Assembly (NCBI GenBank): GCA_023053545.1
Contig: JAKZAN010000007.1
Span: 2,976,001 to 3,040,000 of the forward strand
From: Lepidurus packardi
Taxonomy: Eukaryota > Arthropoda > Branchiopoda > Notostraca > Triopsidae
Direction: 5' to 3'
Length of the DNA: 64,000 bases
The position numbers and the translations under genes were made by a program. The stretch's first letter is position 1. The number at the start of each line of letters is the position of its first letter. Under the pieces are notes generated by a model. That model saw nothing but the letters and a program-made list of their open reading frames with translations. It was not told where the DNA came from and searched no databases. This document shows positions 1 to 11,040 of this stretch, one piece after another.

Positions 1-646
1 AAGGTATATCCCAAGCGGATCAAAAGATGCGAATCGGAGTTGGGCCCCCGCCAAGGGTATTCAAGACAGGATATCACCCACCTCCTCTTTAATTCTCTCT
101 TTATTTGCAGTAAGTCTGAATAAGGAGAGAGCAGTACTAATCCGAAAACTGAGTTCCCTAAAAGGACACTTTAATGCCAGAAACCTACTAAGAAATCCCA
201 AGCTTTAGCAAGACCTAGCCATACTCTGCAGGTCAGCAGCTAGAATCAGACAACTAAGAAGCCCAAGCTACAATGTTCCTACAAGCGTGTACTCCCACAC
301 TCCCTCCCTTTTGTTAATTTTTTTTATGAACTTTTAACGTCAATCAACGTGTAAAGAAATAATTCAACCAAAATGGGCGCAAACCTACGTTGGGATTGAA
401 ATGTATATATATATTTAGAAAAAAAGAAAGTACACTTTACGGTGAATTTTCGCAGATTGACTCGGAAATTTCTGCAGAACTGTCCTGACATTTTAGAAAT
501 GCTCGGCAAAACGGTAGTTGGGGAGGAATAGACTTCTAACGCGCTTGTTTAAGATGGTCACGTATCAAATTAGCTAGACTGGCGCATGCTATTCGGAACA
601 ATGTTTCGACACGTGCAAAAAAATAAATACAAAAACCCCGGCTTAC
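1..646. other. Intron sequence downstream of PCGF paralogue A exon 4
   Basis: No further PCGF exon could be recognised on the minus strand here. AT-rich sequence with no gene seen. Confidence 0.5.
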
Positions 647-1359
647 TCTGCAAGGTAATCCAGGGACAACGAAATGGGGTCCGAAGGGCTGTAGAACGTC
701 AATGGCCCAAGTGTTGGCACTAACGGAACTTGGGAGGCCTCCACTGAAGAAACGGGCAAATGGAAGATCATAAGTTAAAGTTTACGGTAAAGCGAAAAGA
801 AGAAATAGATGTGGTTAAAATTAAACGACTTACCGTAATGAGGTCTTTCTTTATAGAAATCATGTCTTCGTCTGAGTTCTTCTTGATAGAGGCCGGGCAC
901 TACTTTGTACACGACACTTTGTAAAACAGGATCAGGTCTGTTGGAAAAAAATCAAAATGAGCACAAGACGGTGATTTAGTGTACTTTCTTTTTATTTCAC
1001 CTGATTTTTTGAAACGTACCTGAGTTGTTCGCAGGAACGCGAGCGAATGAGGTGAACGCCGCAGGTAGGACACGAAGCGTAGCGATCCAAATATTGCACA
1101 ATACAAGAACGACAAACTGCGATAGAAAGAAAGGCAATTTTGGGGGGTCAATACAAGGTGCTACCTCTGACAATTTTGTCCTAGATTAAAAAAAAAAGAA
1201 AACCAAACTGTACGTACAAGAGTGCATGCACTCGCTGAGGGTGGTGGCATCAATCAGGTACCCGGCACATAATCCACACGTAAGATGCGGACCCATAGTC
1301 CGCAAAAACCCACGTTCGGAATCTTCGGCGCCATTTTCTTTCACTTCCAAAGTGTTCAT
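647..1359 (-). CDS. Polycomb group RING-finger protein, paralogue A (partial; continues past the left edge)
   Basis: Four exons join in phase on the minus strand: 1359-1218, 1116-1020, 937-834 and 743-647. The product carries a PCGF-type RING finger with Cys28, Cys31, Cys44, His46, Cys49, Cys52, Cys63 and Cys66, counted from the ATG at 1359. The RING is followed by the family segment VVYKVVPGL and then YSPSDPISLSLDY, which opens the ubiquitin-like RAWUL domain. Such proteins pair with RING1/Sce in PRC1, which ubiquitinates histone H2A and represses chromatin. The last exon ends in phase 2 at a GTAAGC donor, so the rest of RAWUL lies before base 1. A good acceptor at 1374-1373 suggests a 5' non-coding exon upstream, which makes the ATG at 1359 likelier than the in-frame one at 1461. 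Exon phases match paralogue B throughout, and exons 2 and 3 have the same lengths (97 and 104 nt). It could be a Psc/Su(z)2-type or a BMI1/PCGF-type gene; the missing C-terminus would decide. PCGF membership is firm. Confidence 0.9.
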
Positions 1360-1461
1360 GTCCAAAGTGTTTCTAAAAGTAAAGGCGAACGAAGTTCTAA
1401 TTATTTTTCTTTGAAACGTTCCCGGCGAGCTCTTTTTGCACTCGATTCGCAATAAAATCAA

Positions 1462-4299
1462 AATCAGACAATTTTTTGGCTACACCTTTAAGAGAAACGG
1501 TAAGAAAGACAGTGTTTGCGTTTTAAGCGATTTGAAAGGGGCGCGCGCGGGCGAATCAAAAAGCGTGCGTCAACGGATGACGCCACGCCGTTTACAGTTT
1601 CAGTTGCGTATTTAGGCCTAAATTTCCGACAATTAGGGTAAAACTCCAGGGAACTTACGAGTATTAAAGTTCCGCGATTCGTTTAGTAAATTATCCCAGA
1701 AGAATTAACTTATTTGAGGCTGAAATTTTCATTTAAAAGCAGGTTAAGATTTTGACGGCATAGCACGGTCAACGATTTTCGGACCGGGACGAGTTGGCGC
1801 GTGACTGCTGGTTAGGCTCCACCCATCTCCTCTGCCTGAGCGCCAATCCGAGACGAGCGCTCCTGTGACGCAGTCCTCATTACCCCCAAGCTTGGCTTTG
1901 GAACATTTAGGTTCGAAATTATGCTAGGAGATTCCATTTTTTTTGGGTAGAATTTTCATCCGTGATAGGAAATTAAAGGAATTCTGTTAGACAGGGAATG
2001 AATATGGAAACAAGATCGCGACAGTTTGTGAAGTCAGGGTGTTTCCAGGCTCCAGAAAAAGGGCGAGAGAGACAATGGGAAAGAACGAGGAAGCCAAGTG
2101 TCTTATAGTTCCACGTCACGGAAACTGAGTTTTTTGTGTGCGCTAATTGGCAAGGCTTCTTGGAAGAGAGCTTTGGTCGGGTGGCAACTAACAATAAGAC
2201 CCTTTTTCTGAGTTCTGAAGTGTTCTAAAGTGGTAAACGGAGGGGAAATGAAGCGTTGAGATGCGACTTTGCAATTTGCAGGCGGAGTGACTTCACTGAG
2301 CCTGGAGTCAAGGAGTTCTAAGAGCTTTAACAAGCAAGAAAACTTCCTCCGAGCTCAAAATGTTACTGAAAAGGTGCCCGGAATGGTTCAGAACGCCAAC
2401 ACCAGGGAAGGCGCGAAAGGATTGACGGATATAGGAAGAAAGCGCGGAGCACGAGTGCAACCAAAACAGCGACACAACATAAAGTAGACGCAAATCTTTG
2501 ATTCCTCTGTACTATTCTATAGGGTCAAATTTTAGACTTCTCAATGGAATTGGGGGAGATTAAGGGTATCACTGACTGTGAAAATCTGAAGGGTAGAAGG
2601 TCATCATCATAGCACATGAGCGAACATAATAGTGGAGACGCTTTATTTGTCACTAATTAGCTCAGTAGGAGATTAGATAGTTGATAAGTTCGCGCTAAAT
2701 GAAACAAGAGATTTCTACTGATAGCATACAAGTCTAATTTCTTTTTCATTGAAGAGTGATGAATCAACACAATAAGGGCTTGGAATTAAACGGTAACGCG
2801 CGGAGCAAATTCGCGCCTATTTACGGGACAAATTTGCGCCTATTCTGGATATCCGAACTCCGCTGGGAGCTTACGAGTACGGGAAAACAGCCATGTGTGT
2901 AAGTGTTTCAGCTAACGTCACTGGAGAATTGGACGCCTATGATGAGTATAGTGAAAAGTGTTACTTAGCCATCTTTGGAGCATCCAACAATGAATTCCAT
3001 GCATGATTGCCTTTCCTACGATATCATATTTGCCTTACCTTACCTGCATAGCCTTACCTAACCTATCATGTCTAACTACTTCACCCCCCCCCCCCCCCCC
3101 AAGTTTGAATGGGATTAAGACAGTTTTAGGGGTAAAGTACACTACTGACATTTTACTAATCCTGGCCTATTCATAGGTCGTTTCAATCAGCTGTCGGAAT
3201 GACTCTGAAAATAAGGGAGTGGTTCGAAGACGAGCTTTGTATACAGTATAGTGGAATAAAAACTTCAGTTGTATAGTTTGCTCACGGTCATGGTGCAAAA
3301 ATCGTGCGCCAGTCTTCACACCTTAACTGCGCGGAACTGAAAGCACGTGTTTAGCTCGTGATAGTTCAGGACTCGGGATTTTTTGTAGATTGAAAGGAGA
3401 ATTTACGGATGACCGACCTGACCAGCCTCAGACTTCAAGTTTTTGTGGGAATTTCGCTACGGTACGCTGTGAAATTTGAGCTCTTGTAGATCGACGATCA
3501 CGAGCTTAGACGGTACTTCGATAACAGTCATTTAAAAATGTGCAAGTCCTAAGGGCTATGGAGGAATTTCATCGTTGAATTCTATCGAAGCTTTGCAAAA
3601 CTAGCTCAAAAACTTCAAGCTCGTTTTGCAAAGCTTCGCAAGATTAAATTAGTGAAGAAGTCATGAACTGTATATAGTTAAAGCGTACTGGCGACTTATA
3701 TATCAGTCTTACCCGCTAATGAGTTATGATTGAACGATTCTGAATGACGCTAATAAGTAAATGCTTTTGCTGAGTCGTCCTGGCCAAATACTGTAGACGT
3801 CGTGGGATCTCCCGTATTGCTAAAAGCGTTTTGCGGCACATTCAATTGATAGTTTTCCCAAACTATATTCCCGTAACGTAACGGAGTCTTAAGCAAACTA
3901 TAGCTGTAACTATGCCTACAAGTGAATGCCTACTAATTATACCTACTATATAATTAGATGCGACCCACCTACAGAAGGCCCACGAGTTTCGCAATGAATA
4001 AGCTGTAGCTCACGGAATTTCTTACAGGAATAAAGCTTTTAGTCTGGAGCATCCATTACTTCTATTACGGAACATCCATCGCGAGGACGCGAGACGTCCC
4101 TTGAATTTGTACCATGGGAAAAGCGCGTGACGTCTCTTAGTAGAAGGCATTGAAAGCCAAAGAAGCGCCAACAAGAAAAAGGAAACAAAAAAGCTGGGAA
4201 GGAAACCATCTTGTATACAGCTGCGGTTCGAGAAAAAGCCCAGCGCCGCGCCAAGAGACGCGTAGCGTAACGTAGAATAGAAACGCTAAAAAAAAAGGC
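1462..4299. other. Gene-free stretch upstream of PCGF paralogue A
   Basis: A CG-rich patch at about 1540-1600 and 1790-1870 could be promoter sequence. A 17-base poly(C) lies at 3084-3100. No gene seen. Confidence 0.5.
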
Positions 4300-5800
4300 C
4301 CTTAGGAGTTTCTATCCTTGACATGCTAGGCTGGAGCGAGGGGCCAGCGCCGAAGAGACCTCCAGCACATCACACATATTACCCACACACAGAGCAGACC
4401 CAAGTTCCTTTACCTCAGACGCGGGAAGTAAGAGCCGCATAACTTTGCGTTGGGTGCCGCTATGCCGGCAGAACGACCGTCGTTTCGTGAGTTGGACGGG
4501 GTCTGCGCGCCTTAGCCGCCTTTACACCGCGCGGACCCCAGAGCCCTGGACCTCCAAAGAACTCAGGAGCGGGGGACTCCAGAACTATATATTTTCGCGG
4601 TGATCGACGACCCAAGCCAAAGATCCCCAGCAGAGCGAGGAAAGCTGGGGGAAAGGCCTGCTGTCATGTGCCCCTGGCGTCACCATCTAACTTTTATCCG
4701 CCCCTTTGCACCCCTCCCTTCTATCCCCTCTCTGTTTTGGCCCTCACACATACGGATGGGAAGTGGGGTTAGTTACGAAAGGTAAGTTCGAAGGGTTCCA
4801 AGCTCCAAAACAAAACAAAATTGGACCGATGTTTAATATTAAAGAAAATGCAACGTACGTTAGATTGTATCGCTGAGTTGGCCGAGATCGACTTACGTTT
4901 GGGTGGAGAAGAGGGAGCTACGGAGGAAAATCGTTATCCCGACGGAACCCGGAGGTAGCACACCATTACTCGCACATATATACTACCACGTCGACGGTGC
5001 GTCGCGTACTGAAAGGGCGAGGAATGAAGCCGGAGCCCGGGGAACGGAGGGGAACCCGGCCGGCGTAAACGCCGCTGAGCCCGGGCTTCGCCAGACGTTT
5101 TGGGGGGTAGAGCGAAGGATCTAAGGGAGGGAGGAGCGTAGGATGGTTTACGCTCTCAAAAAGGCGGGTGAACCTAAGGCTAGAGACCAGTAACCATGTG
5201 CCCGGGGACGGCCCGGTGGCCCAGAAGGGAGCGTTACGGAGGGGGAGAAGCGGAGGGGGTTGGGTATGAGCGTGCAACCAAAGAGAAAAGAAGCGTCGAT
5301 TTTCCCGTCTTCCTCCTTTTCTTTTTCTTTTTTGTTCGCTCGCTTCTTCTTCCTTCGTCTTACTTCTAAAGGGGTCCTGTGGCGCAGGGCCCTGTGAGCC
5401 CAAGGGCCGTGGGCTCCAGGGGATGCGGATGCGTGAGTGTAAGTTGTACAGTACTACGGCTTGACAAGGTACGAAGGCAGCGGCGTATATTAATGGGGAA
5501 AACCTAGGCGCACATATATAGACCCGGCTATAATGGGAAAAGGAGAGGGCCGGCGAAGGAAAGGCAGGGAACAACAGCCAAGGAACACAGGCCGCGACTC
5601 GATAGTTAATTCAGAGGGGGGTAAGGTATTTGGATAGTTAGTATTTTTTAAGGGGGAGTTGGGTGGAGGCCGGATTTCCGTGTGGGGAATGCAAATGGAC
5701 AATGGTTTTTAGATTGAGCGCTGACGTGGATTACGGGAAGGAGGAGGGCTGACAAGGTGGTGGGAAGAAGAGGAGCCCCGCCCTGCTGGGGTATAGCGGG
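4300..5800. promoter_or_regulatory. GC-rich island with TATA-like boxes and splice donors on both strands
   Basis: This 1.5-kb stretch is clearly richer in G and C than its surroundings. It contains CTATATAT-type boxes near 4585 and, in minus orientation, near 5515. A strong GTAAGT donor occurs on the plus strand at 4782 and another on the minus strand at 4896-4890. Long ORFs here, up to 202 codons on the minus strand, have simple Pro/Arg/Ser-rich content and no domain, and are best read as a result of base composition. A 5' non-coding exon and promoter for paralogue A, or a non-coding RNA, is possible but unproven. Confidence 0.35.
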
Positions 5801-6409
5801 TGAAGGGAAGGTGATTATTGACTGTCATAAAGTCCCGATTTTCGAGTGAGATTATGATATGGCCGGGGGTTTATAACAAGCATGTCGGTAATTCAGGTTT
5901 TCCGAGGGTTTGGGGAACGAGCCTTGCCTGCTTGGATGGTTTTTTTTTGCCGATGGCTTTTGGAAAAATTTGGACAGATGATCTAAAAGACGTGACAAAA
6001 CGATGTCGAAGGCGAGCCATGTGATGTGTGGAGGAATTTTAGGTCCAAAGAGTCAGGTTCGTCGATAGATTAGCGGATGGGGTTTCGTTACGGAGTTCCG
6101 TTGGAAGGTGTTGGGTTTAAAGTTTAGTTTTGAATTAAAGAGGAAGGATCCCGTGACTTGAAATTAAAGCTTTATCGGGTGATATATCCTATGAGCTCCT
6201 TGACGATGAGATGTTCTAAGCACAGATTCGAAGGTCAGTTTGGAGCACTTGGAGTCGCGGACATAAACCATGTATGGCGGATTCAAGTCTCAAGGACCGG
6301 CAATCGAATATTTGAACTTGTACTTGGAAGTGGGTTTTAGCGTTTGACCTTACACGAAGATAGGGAATTGAGTTTGTATGAACAGTAAGAACTGGGCTGA
6401 TGGAATAGA

Positions 6410-6790
6410 CTAAGCCATACAGTGATTTAGTTAACTAGATTCTAGTTAACTGAAGGGTTAACATGCTCTTTATAGTTAATTAGAAAGTTAACTACTCACC
6501 TAGGCTGGATGGGACAAGTTAACGACAATTAGCTCCTTCTACCTGAGTTAATCGCACTTAAGTCAGTCGTCTAGAAATGACTGCATTGAGGTTAAAGGAC
6601 ATCTTCATTAAAGAAAAGGTAAAGTCTAGTTGCCTCACTATCAACAGCATTCATTCAAATGGCCTTCAGTTTGTCTTCTCAACGCTCAACAACAATTCCC
6701 GATTCTTGGCCTATAGTTGAGCTCGATTATCGTTTAACTGACATTAGCTTCCCGTCTAGCCTAGGTATAAACTAAGCTAATTGGACGACG
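6410..6790 (+). repeat. GTTAAC-rich interspersed repeat, copy 1
   Basis: CACCTAGGCTGGATGGGACA, AGCTCCTTCTACCTGAGTTA and CTTAAGTCAGTCGTCTAGA occur in this order. The same blocks appear reversed at 20.45-20.60 kb, so this is a dispersed family with self-complementary GTTAAC units. No ORF is present. Confidence 0.6.
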
Positions 6791-7475
6791 TTGACAAAAA
6801 TATGATTAGTTGAGAGGGAGAATGAACTTAGACCGTGCGTTGTGTTGTTTGTATTCGAATAAGTTCGACTTAAAGATACGAATTTATTTGTCAGCAAAGG
6901 TGCGTTAAACTTCTTACATACACATACAGAGAGAGATTTGAAACAAAGTGGACTAAAGCTTGAATGGGGAGTAAGCCGTGGAGACTTCTCTTTTATACTT
7001 GATCAAATGGTTCAAAAGATCTAGAAAGTTGTTGGGGATACGTTCAGAAAATATGTAAAGCGGAGAAACAGTAGAACTTTTGTAACCATGTGCACAGTGA
7101 GAGATCGACATAGGAATTTCCTATAGACATACTTACGCTACGGTTGTGTACTACGGTACATGGAGCAGTTAAACTAGCGTCTTTCAACGCCACAGGATTA
7201 TAGTACTTCAATACCCTATAGTCCGCAAGACGCTATTGTGGGCAATCTTTAGCCAACGTTTTTGTTATAGTTAAACCACCAATTTAGAATATGTTGCAAC
7301 TATAAAGTTTGGTAGGTAACTACAGGGTACGATAAAGTCAGATGTTTCCTTGCGAAGCTTTATGGTCAACCGCGAAAGAAACTGAACGGGTTCAGAAGGT
7401 CGAATAAGAATAGCACATTTCAATTTCTCCATCTCTAGAAGGCACTACGTACGCTAAGCAACCGCGTAGTAGAAG

Positions 7476-7500
7476 TTTTTTTTTTTTTTTTTTTTTTTTT
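7476..7500 (+). repeat. Poly(T) tract of 25
   Basis: Twenty-five consecutive T followed by GCTTTACGGGGGG. It could mark the tail of an old minus-strand retro-insertion, but no element body was recognised. Confidence 0.9.
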
Positions 7501-9779
7501 GCTTTACGGGGGGCAAGAAGTGTCTCGAAAGATTGAGCAATCTTGAATCTGCACATGTGACCCTCATCGCACTTAACTTCTTACCGTTCTTACTTCTTAC
7601 AGTTTAGCGGGTTCACATTGCCGAATCGTTAATTTCATTCTCTACTTTAAGTGGACTGAACTAAGAGAGTCAAAATAAATTTTTGCAGCTTGGGATGAAA
7701 ATTCTCGTAAAGTTGAACCTTACTATAAGCCTAAACCTAAACTATGGGAATTTCGGGACCAAAAAGGATGTATTTCATTAGAAAAGTGCAGTTGAAGCTT
7801 TATTACTCCAAACTGAAGGCCACCCATTTGTACCTTCTTTGATTCGAGAAAGGATTTCAGAAGCCCAACTTGAATCCATGGCACATGGAACCTTCAAAGC
7901 GGTCCAACGAAATTTATACCGATCTTTCAAAAATTTTCCCGTCAAGACAAGCGTGCCTTAGGAACACAAGCTCCGTGGCGTATCCACGCAGGAGGATATT
8001 GAGTTAGTTACGTTATTTAAGCTTAGAGGTCCAGCTGGATTGTATTAACTTTAAAGTTAGAAAATTGCGTAAGTTTTTAATGACCGTAAGATTATGTATT
8101 TGGGGGTAAAGCGTGTGGTTTATGCCAAAGGCAGGACAAAAGGGATTTACACAACGCTCAGTCAAAGTCACCACCCTAAACTTGTCCCCGGGTTGCATCC
8201 TTATCCCAATAGGCTGCCCGGACCCCGGCTTGGGCCCCTGAAGCTCCGCCTCTGCCTTGGTTTGCGGCCCCGTAGCAACTAGTCTCTTCTATTCCTTGGA
8301 ATGAGGTTCAATTGTACGAAGTATGACAATTGATGGCCCTAAAAATTACTCTTTAAATGACAAGATTTTCTCGTAAACTATTACTTAATATGCCTTCTAT
8401 TTTTAACCAAAATAAAACACTAAACAAGAAAAATTGTTCAACCCAAATGTGCTACCGACAAGAATAGACGACTTTAGAGCACAGCGTATTAGGTTTGTAG
8501 AAACTGCATGGGGTATACATATGTATATTTCGGTTTAGAGTTATAAATTTTTATAGAAGGAATTTCCCTTAATGGAAAAGCAGTCAAATTTCCAAAGAAA
8601 ACAGCATTCCCTGGAGGTTGACGTGCAGCATTTTTTATTCCAGCTCTGAGGGGCAATAAGTCAATCTTTTGCGAAGTGTTCAAAGTTATTTGATAGTACA
8701 AGCAAGCTTAACGCAGGTATGTATACGTGGGAATATGTATATTACCGAACGCTGAATACTATTGATAGCTTGAATAATTTTGCTACCTTAACAGCAACGA
8801 ATCCCAAGGACTAGTATCCTAAGATCGTGTCGAGTGATGCAAGAGTAATAACTTTTCACCATTTTAAGCATACCTTTTAAAATCCTGAACAAGGAATAAT
8901 CCGGTACGGCGTTTGATGCCGTGCAAGCAGTATGACGCCTAAAAAAATTCATTATATATCTGATTTTCTTTGATACTAATCTTTCAGCATTGCTCATTGT
9001 AACCCTTAACTAATCGTTAAATCTGCTTAAAGAACTTAAATGGTAGGAAACGAAAAGTGACGCTTATTAGCTAACCTTCAATTACTATGTTGCCAGCACA
9101 GCATCATCGTTATGATATGCTCCGCGAAAGTATTCAACTATCCTACCATCAGTGAACGATGAACCGTCCACGGACTGTGCCAATCACGTAGAAGGCTACA
9201 AAAATATTGTTGTACGGTTCCTACCATAATTTTGTTATTCAGTAACTTTCAAGCATGTCGTCATGAAAGACTTGTACGAGGAAGATCCTTAACGGAAGTT
9301 ACCCCGTCTATTCTATAACAATTATTATGAAACTGCCATCATGACTGTCGGAATGAATTCTTCTAGCTGCGAAGGTCTGCAAGATCTAAGGATTCGTGGA
9401 CTACGTCTCGTAAAAACAAACTGCGACCTGATTCTCAGGTGACCAAGCAAAAAATTAGGACACTAGCTGATTTCTACCAAAGTATTAAGTGAGTAATTAA
9501 GTATGCAATTTGAGTGATTCGTAGATATTTCTTCACGATCTATCACTTGCTTCCTATGTTGATTGGGTTAGTTAACTGCAAAAGCGGGCTCATATCATGC
9601 GATGTTAGTTGACAAACTTATGCGTATCAAATGGTGATGGATGTGCATATATCAGTAGCTGATTAGCCCCATGTTAAGGCTCAAGTAACATTGGATGCTT
9701 TCGGTAATTTGGAAATAAGCGACTGGCTTTCCATTTTAGGTTGCTCATTATTTATAGCCGGCCCCGTTGAAGTTGTATA

Positions 9780-11040
9780 TAGTTTAATCTTTAGGCCTGA
9801 GACATATATATACCTTTGTTTTTAATGGCGCCATTTGAGCCGTAACGTAACCGTAAAAACGCTGAGCAAAATGATCCCGAAAGTTCAGATGCTCCCCAAA
9901 AGCGGCGCGCGGCGGAGCTGAGGTATCGATCGGTATATATGTGCTCTTGGACCGAGAAAGCCCTCTTTTTGGACGCTTAACGTAGAACGGGGGTTGGGTA
10001 TGTATACCATATTAAAGGGGTTTTCTCTTTAGCCCTTGCACACACATGCTACACACACTTGCTGTTTCCCTTGCCATCCCCAGCCATTTTCCATGGCAAC
10101 CAACGTATATCGACGCCCTCTGTAATACCAAAACAGTTGAAAGACGCAACAGCGGATACCCGAAGAAATCCCTCATGAAACCCTCACAGTGTAGCTCATT
10201 TTGCTGCTGTATTATTTGGTAGACACTGCAGAGTCAGATCAGTGATGCTGGGATTCAAAGGGGACGCTACAAACCATAACACGACCCTAGAATCAACGAT
10301 CATAGAATCGCTAGCCTTCACTGATTCTCTCTTCCCCTCTTACACTAACTCTTTTCCCTTGTTCTCCGTTTTTTTTTCTCCTTCGTTCTTAAGGCCGAGA
10401 ATCGATCTATATTATATAAAAGGGAGCAAAACCCTAGAAGAAGGCGGGTGGTGGGGGAGGGTGGGGGAGGATGTGAGATTTAAGCCAACCCGTAGTTTTT
10501 CTCTTATCCCTTTTGCAGCCTGTAGAGAAACTGCATCCATTTCCAGTCCCGAGCACATCCAGACTCATTAGTTATGCAAAGAAGGATTTGTAGCGACCAT
10601 GTGACGCACCTGTGTCGAGTTCCCACACCAAAAAGTTTATAGTATTTTGAGGTTGGCGTTTCAGATAGACTGACTGCGAGACAAAAGATGGTGAAGAGTT
10701 CTTTTCAATTAAGAGGAGTGTGATGAAATTTGACCAGATAATTCGCGAGCTTCTCGAGAATTATTTAGAACTTAAAAGTTTCTGGAGCTTGAGAAATGAA
10801 AATGTTTTTATGCCTGACGCAGAGCAGCAGAGCCGCCAAGAAGAACGAAGAAAGGCAAGCCAAGCAGCAAGCCAAGGCCATTTGGCTCGATTAACTAAGC
10901 AGAAACGGCGAAGGAGGAAGAAAGAGGAGAGAGGAAGAGACGGTACAGAGAGAGAGAGAGAGAAGGAGAAGCAAAAAGCTCGGAAAGGACCTCCCGCCAG
11001 CCAAGATCCATTAGCGCAAGGCCTCGTGTAATATACATGG
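9780..11040. promoter_or_regulatory. Purine-rich block with G-quadruplex sequence and GA repeat; candidate Polycomb response element
   Basis: ATATATATA at about 9805-9813 is followed by G-rich DNA at 10443-10470 with four or more runs of three to five G. A GA repeat lies near 10950-10963 inside a purine-rich tract. A GCCGCCATTA sequence (reverse strand, about 11520) carries the GCCAT core bound by Pho/YY1. GAGAG, G-rich Sp1/KLF-like and GCCAT sites are the usual ingredients of fly Polycomb response elements, and the block lies between two Polycomb genes. The ORF of 103 codons at 10720-11031 is Lys/Arg/Glu low complexity and probably not a gene. Confidence 0.3.

Larger units (their letters stand above)
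5801..9779. other. Gene-free stretch
   Basis: It holds the GTTAAC-rich repeat (6410-6790), the poly(T) tract at 7476 and AT-rich DNA. ORFs are short and lack domains or splice context. Confidence 0.5.

Noticed and set aside
4966-5574. 202-codon minus-strand ORF
   Set aside because: It lies in a GC-rich island, its content is Pro/Ser/Arg low complexity, and no domain or splice context is seen; stop codons are rare there from base composition.
10720-11031. 103-codon plus-strand ORF rich in Lys, Arg, Glu
   Set aside because: It comes from a purine-rich GA tract; low complexity with no family resemblance.
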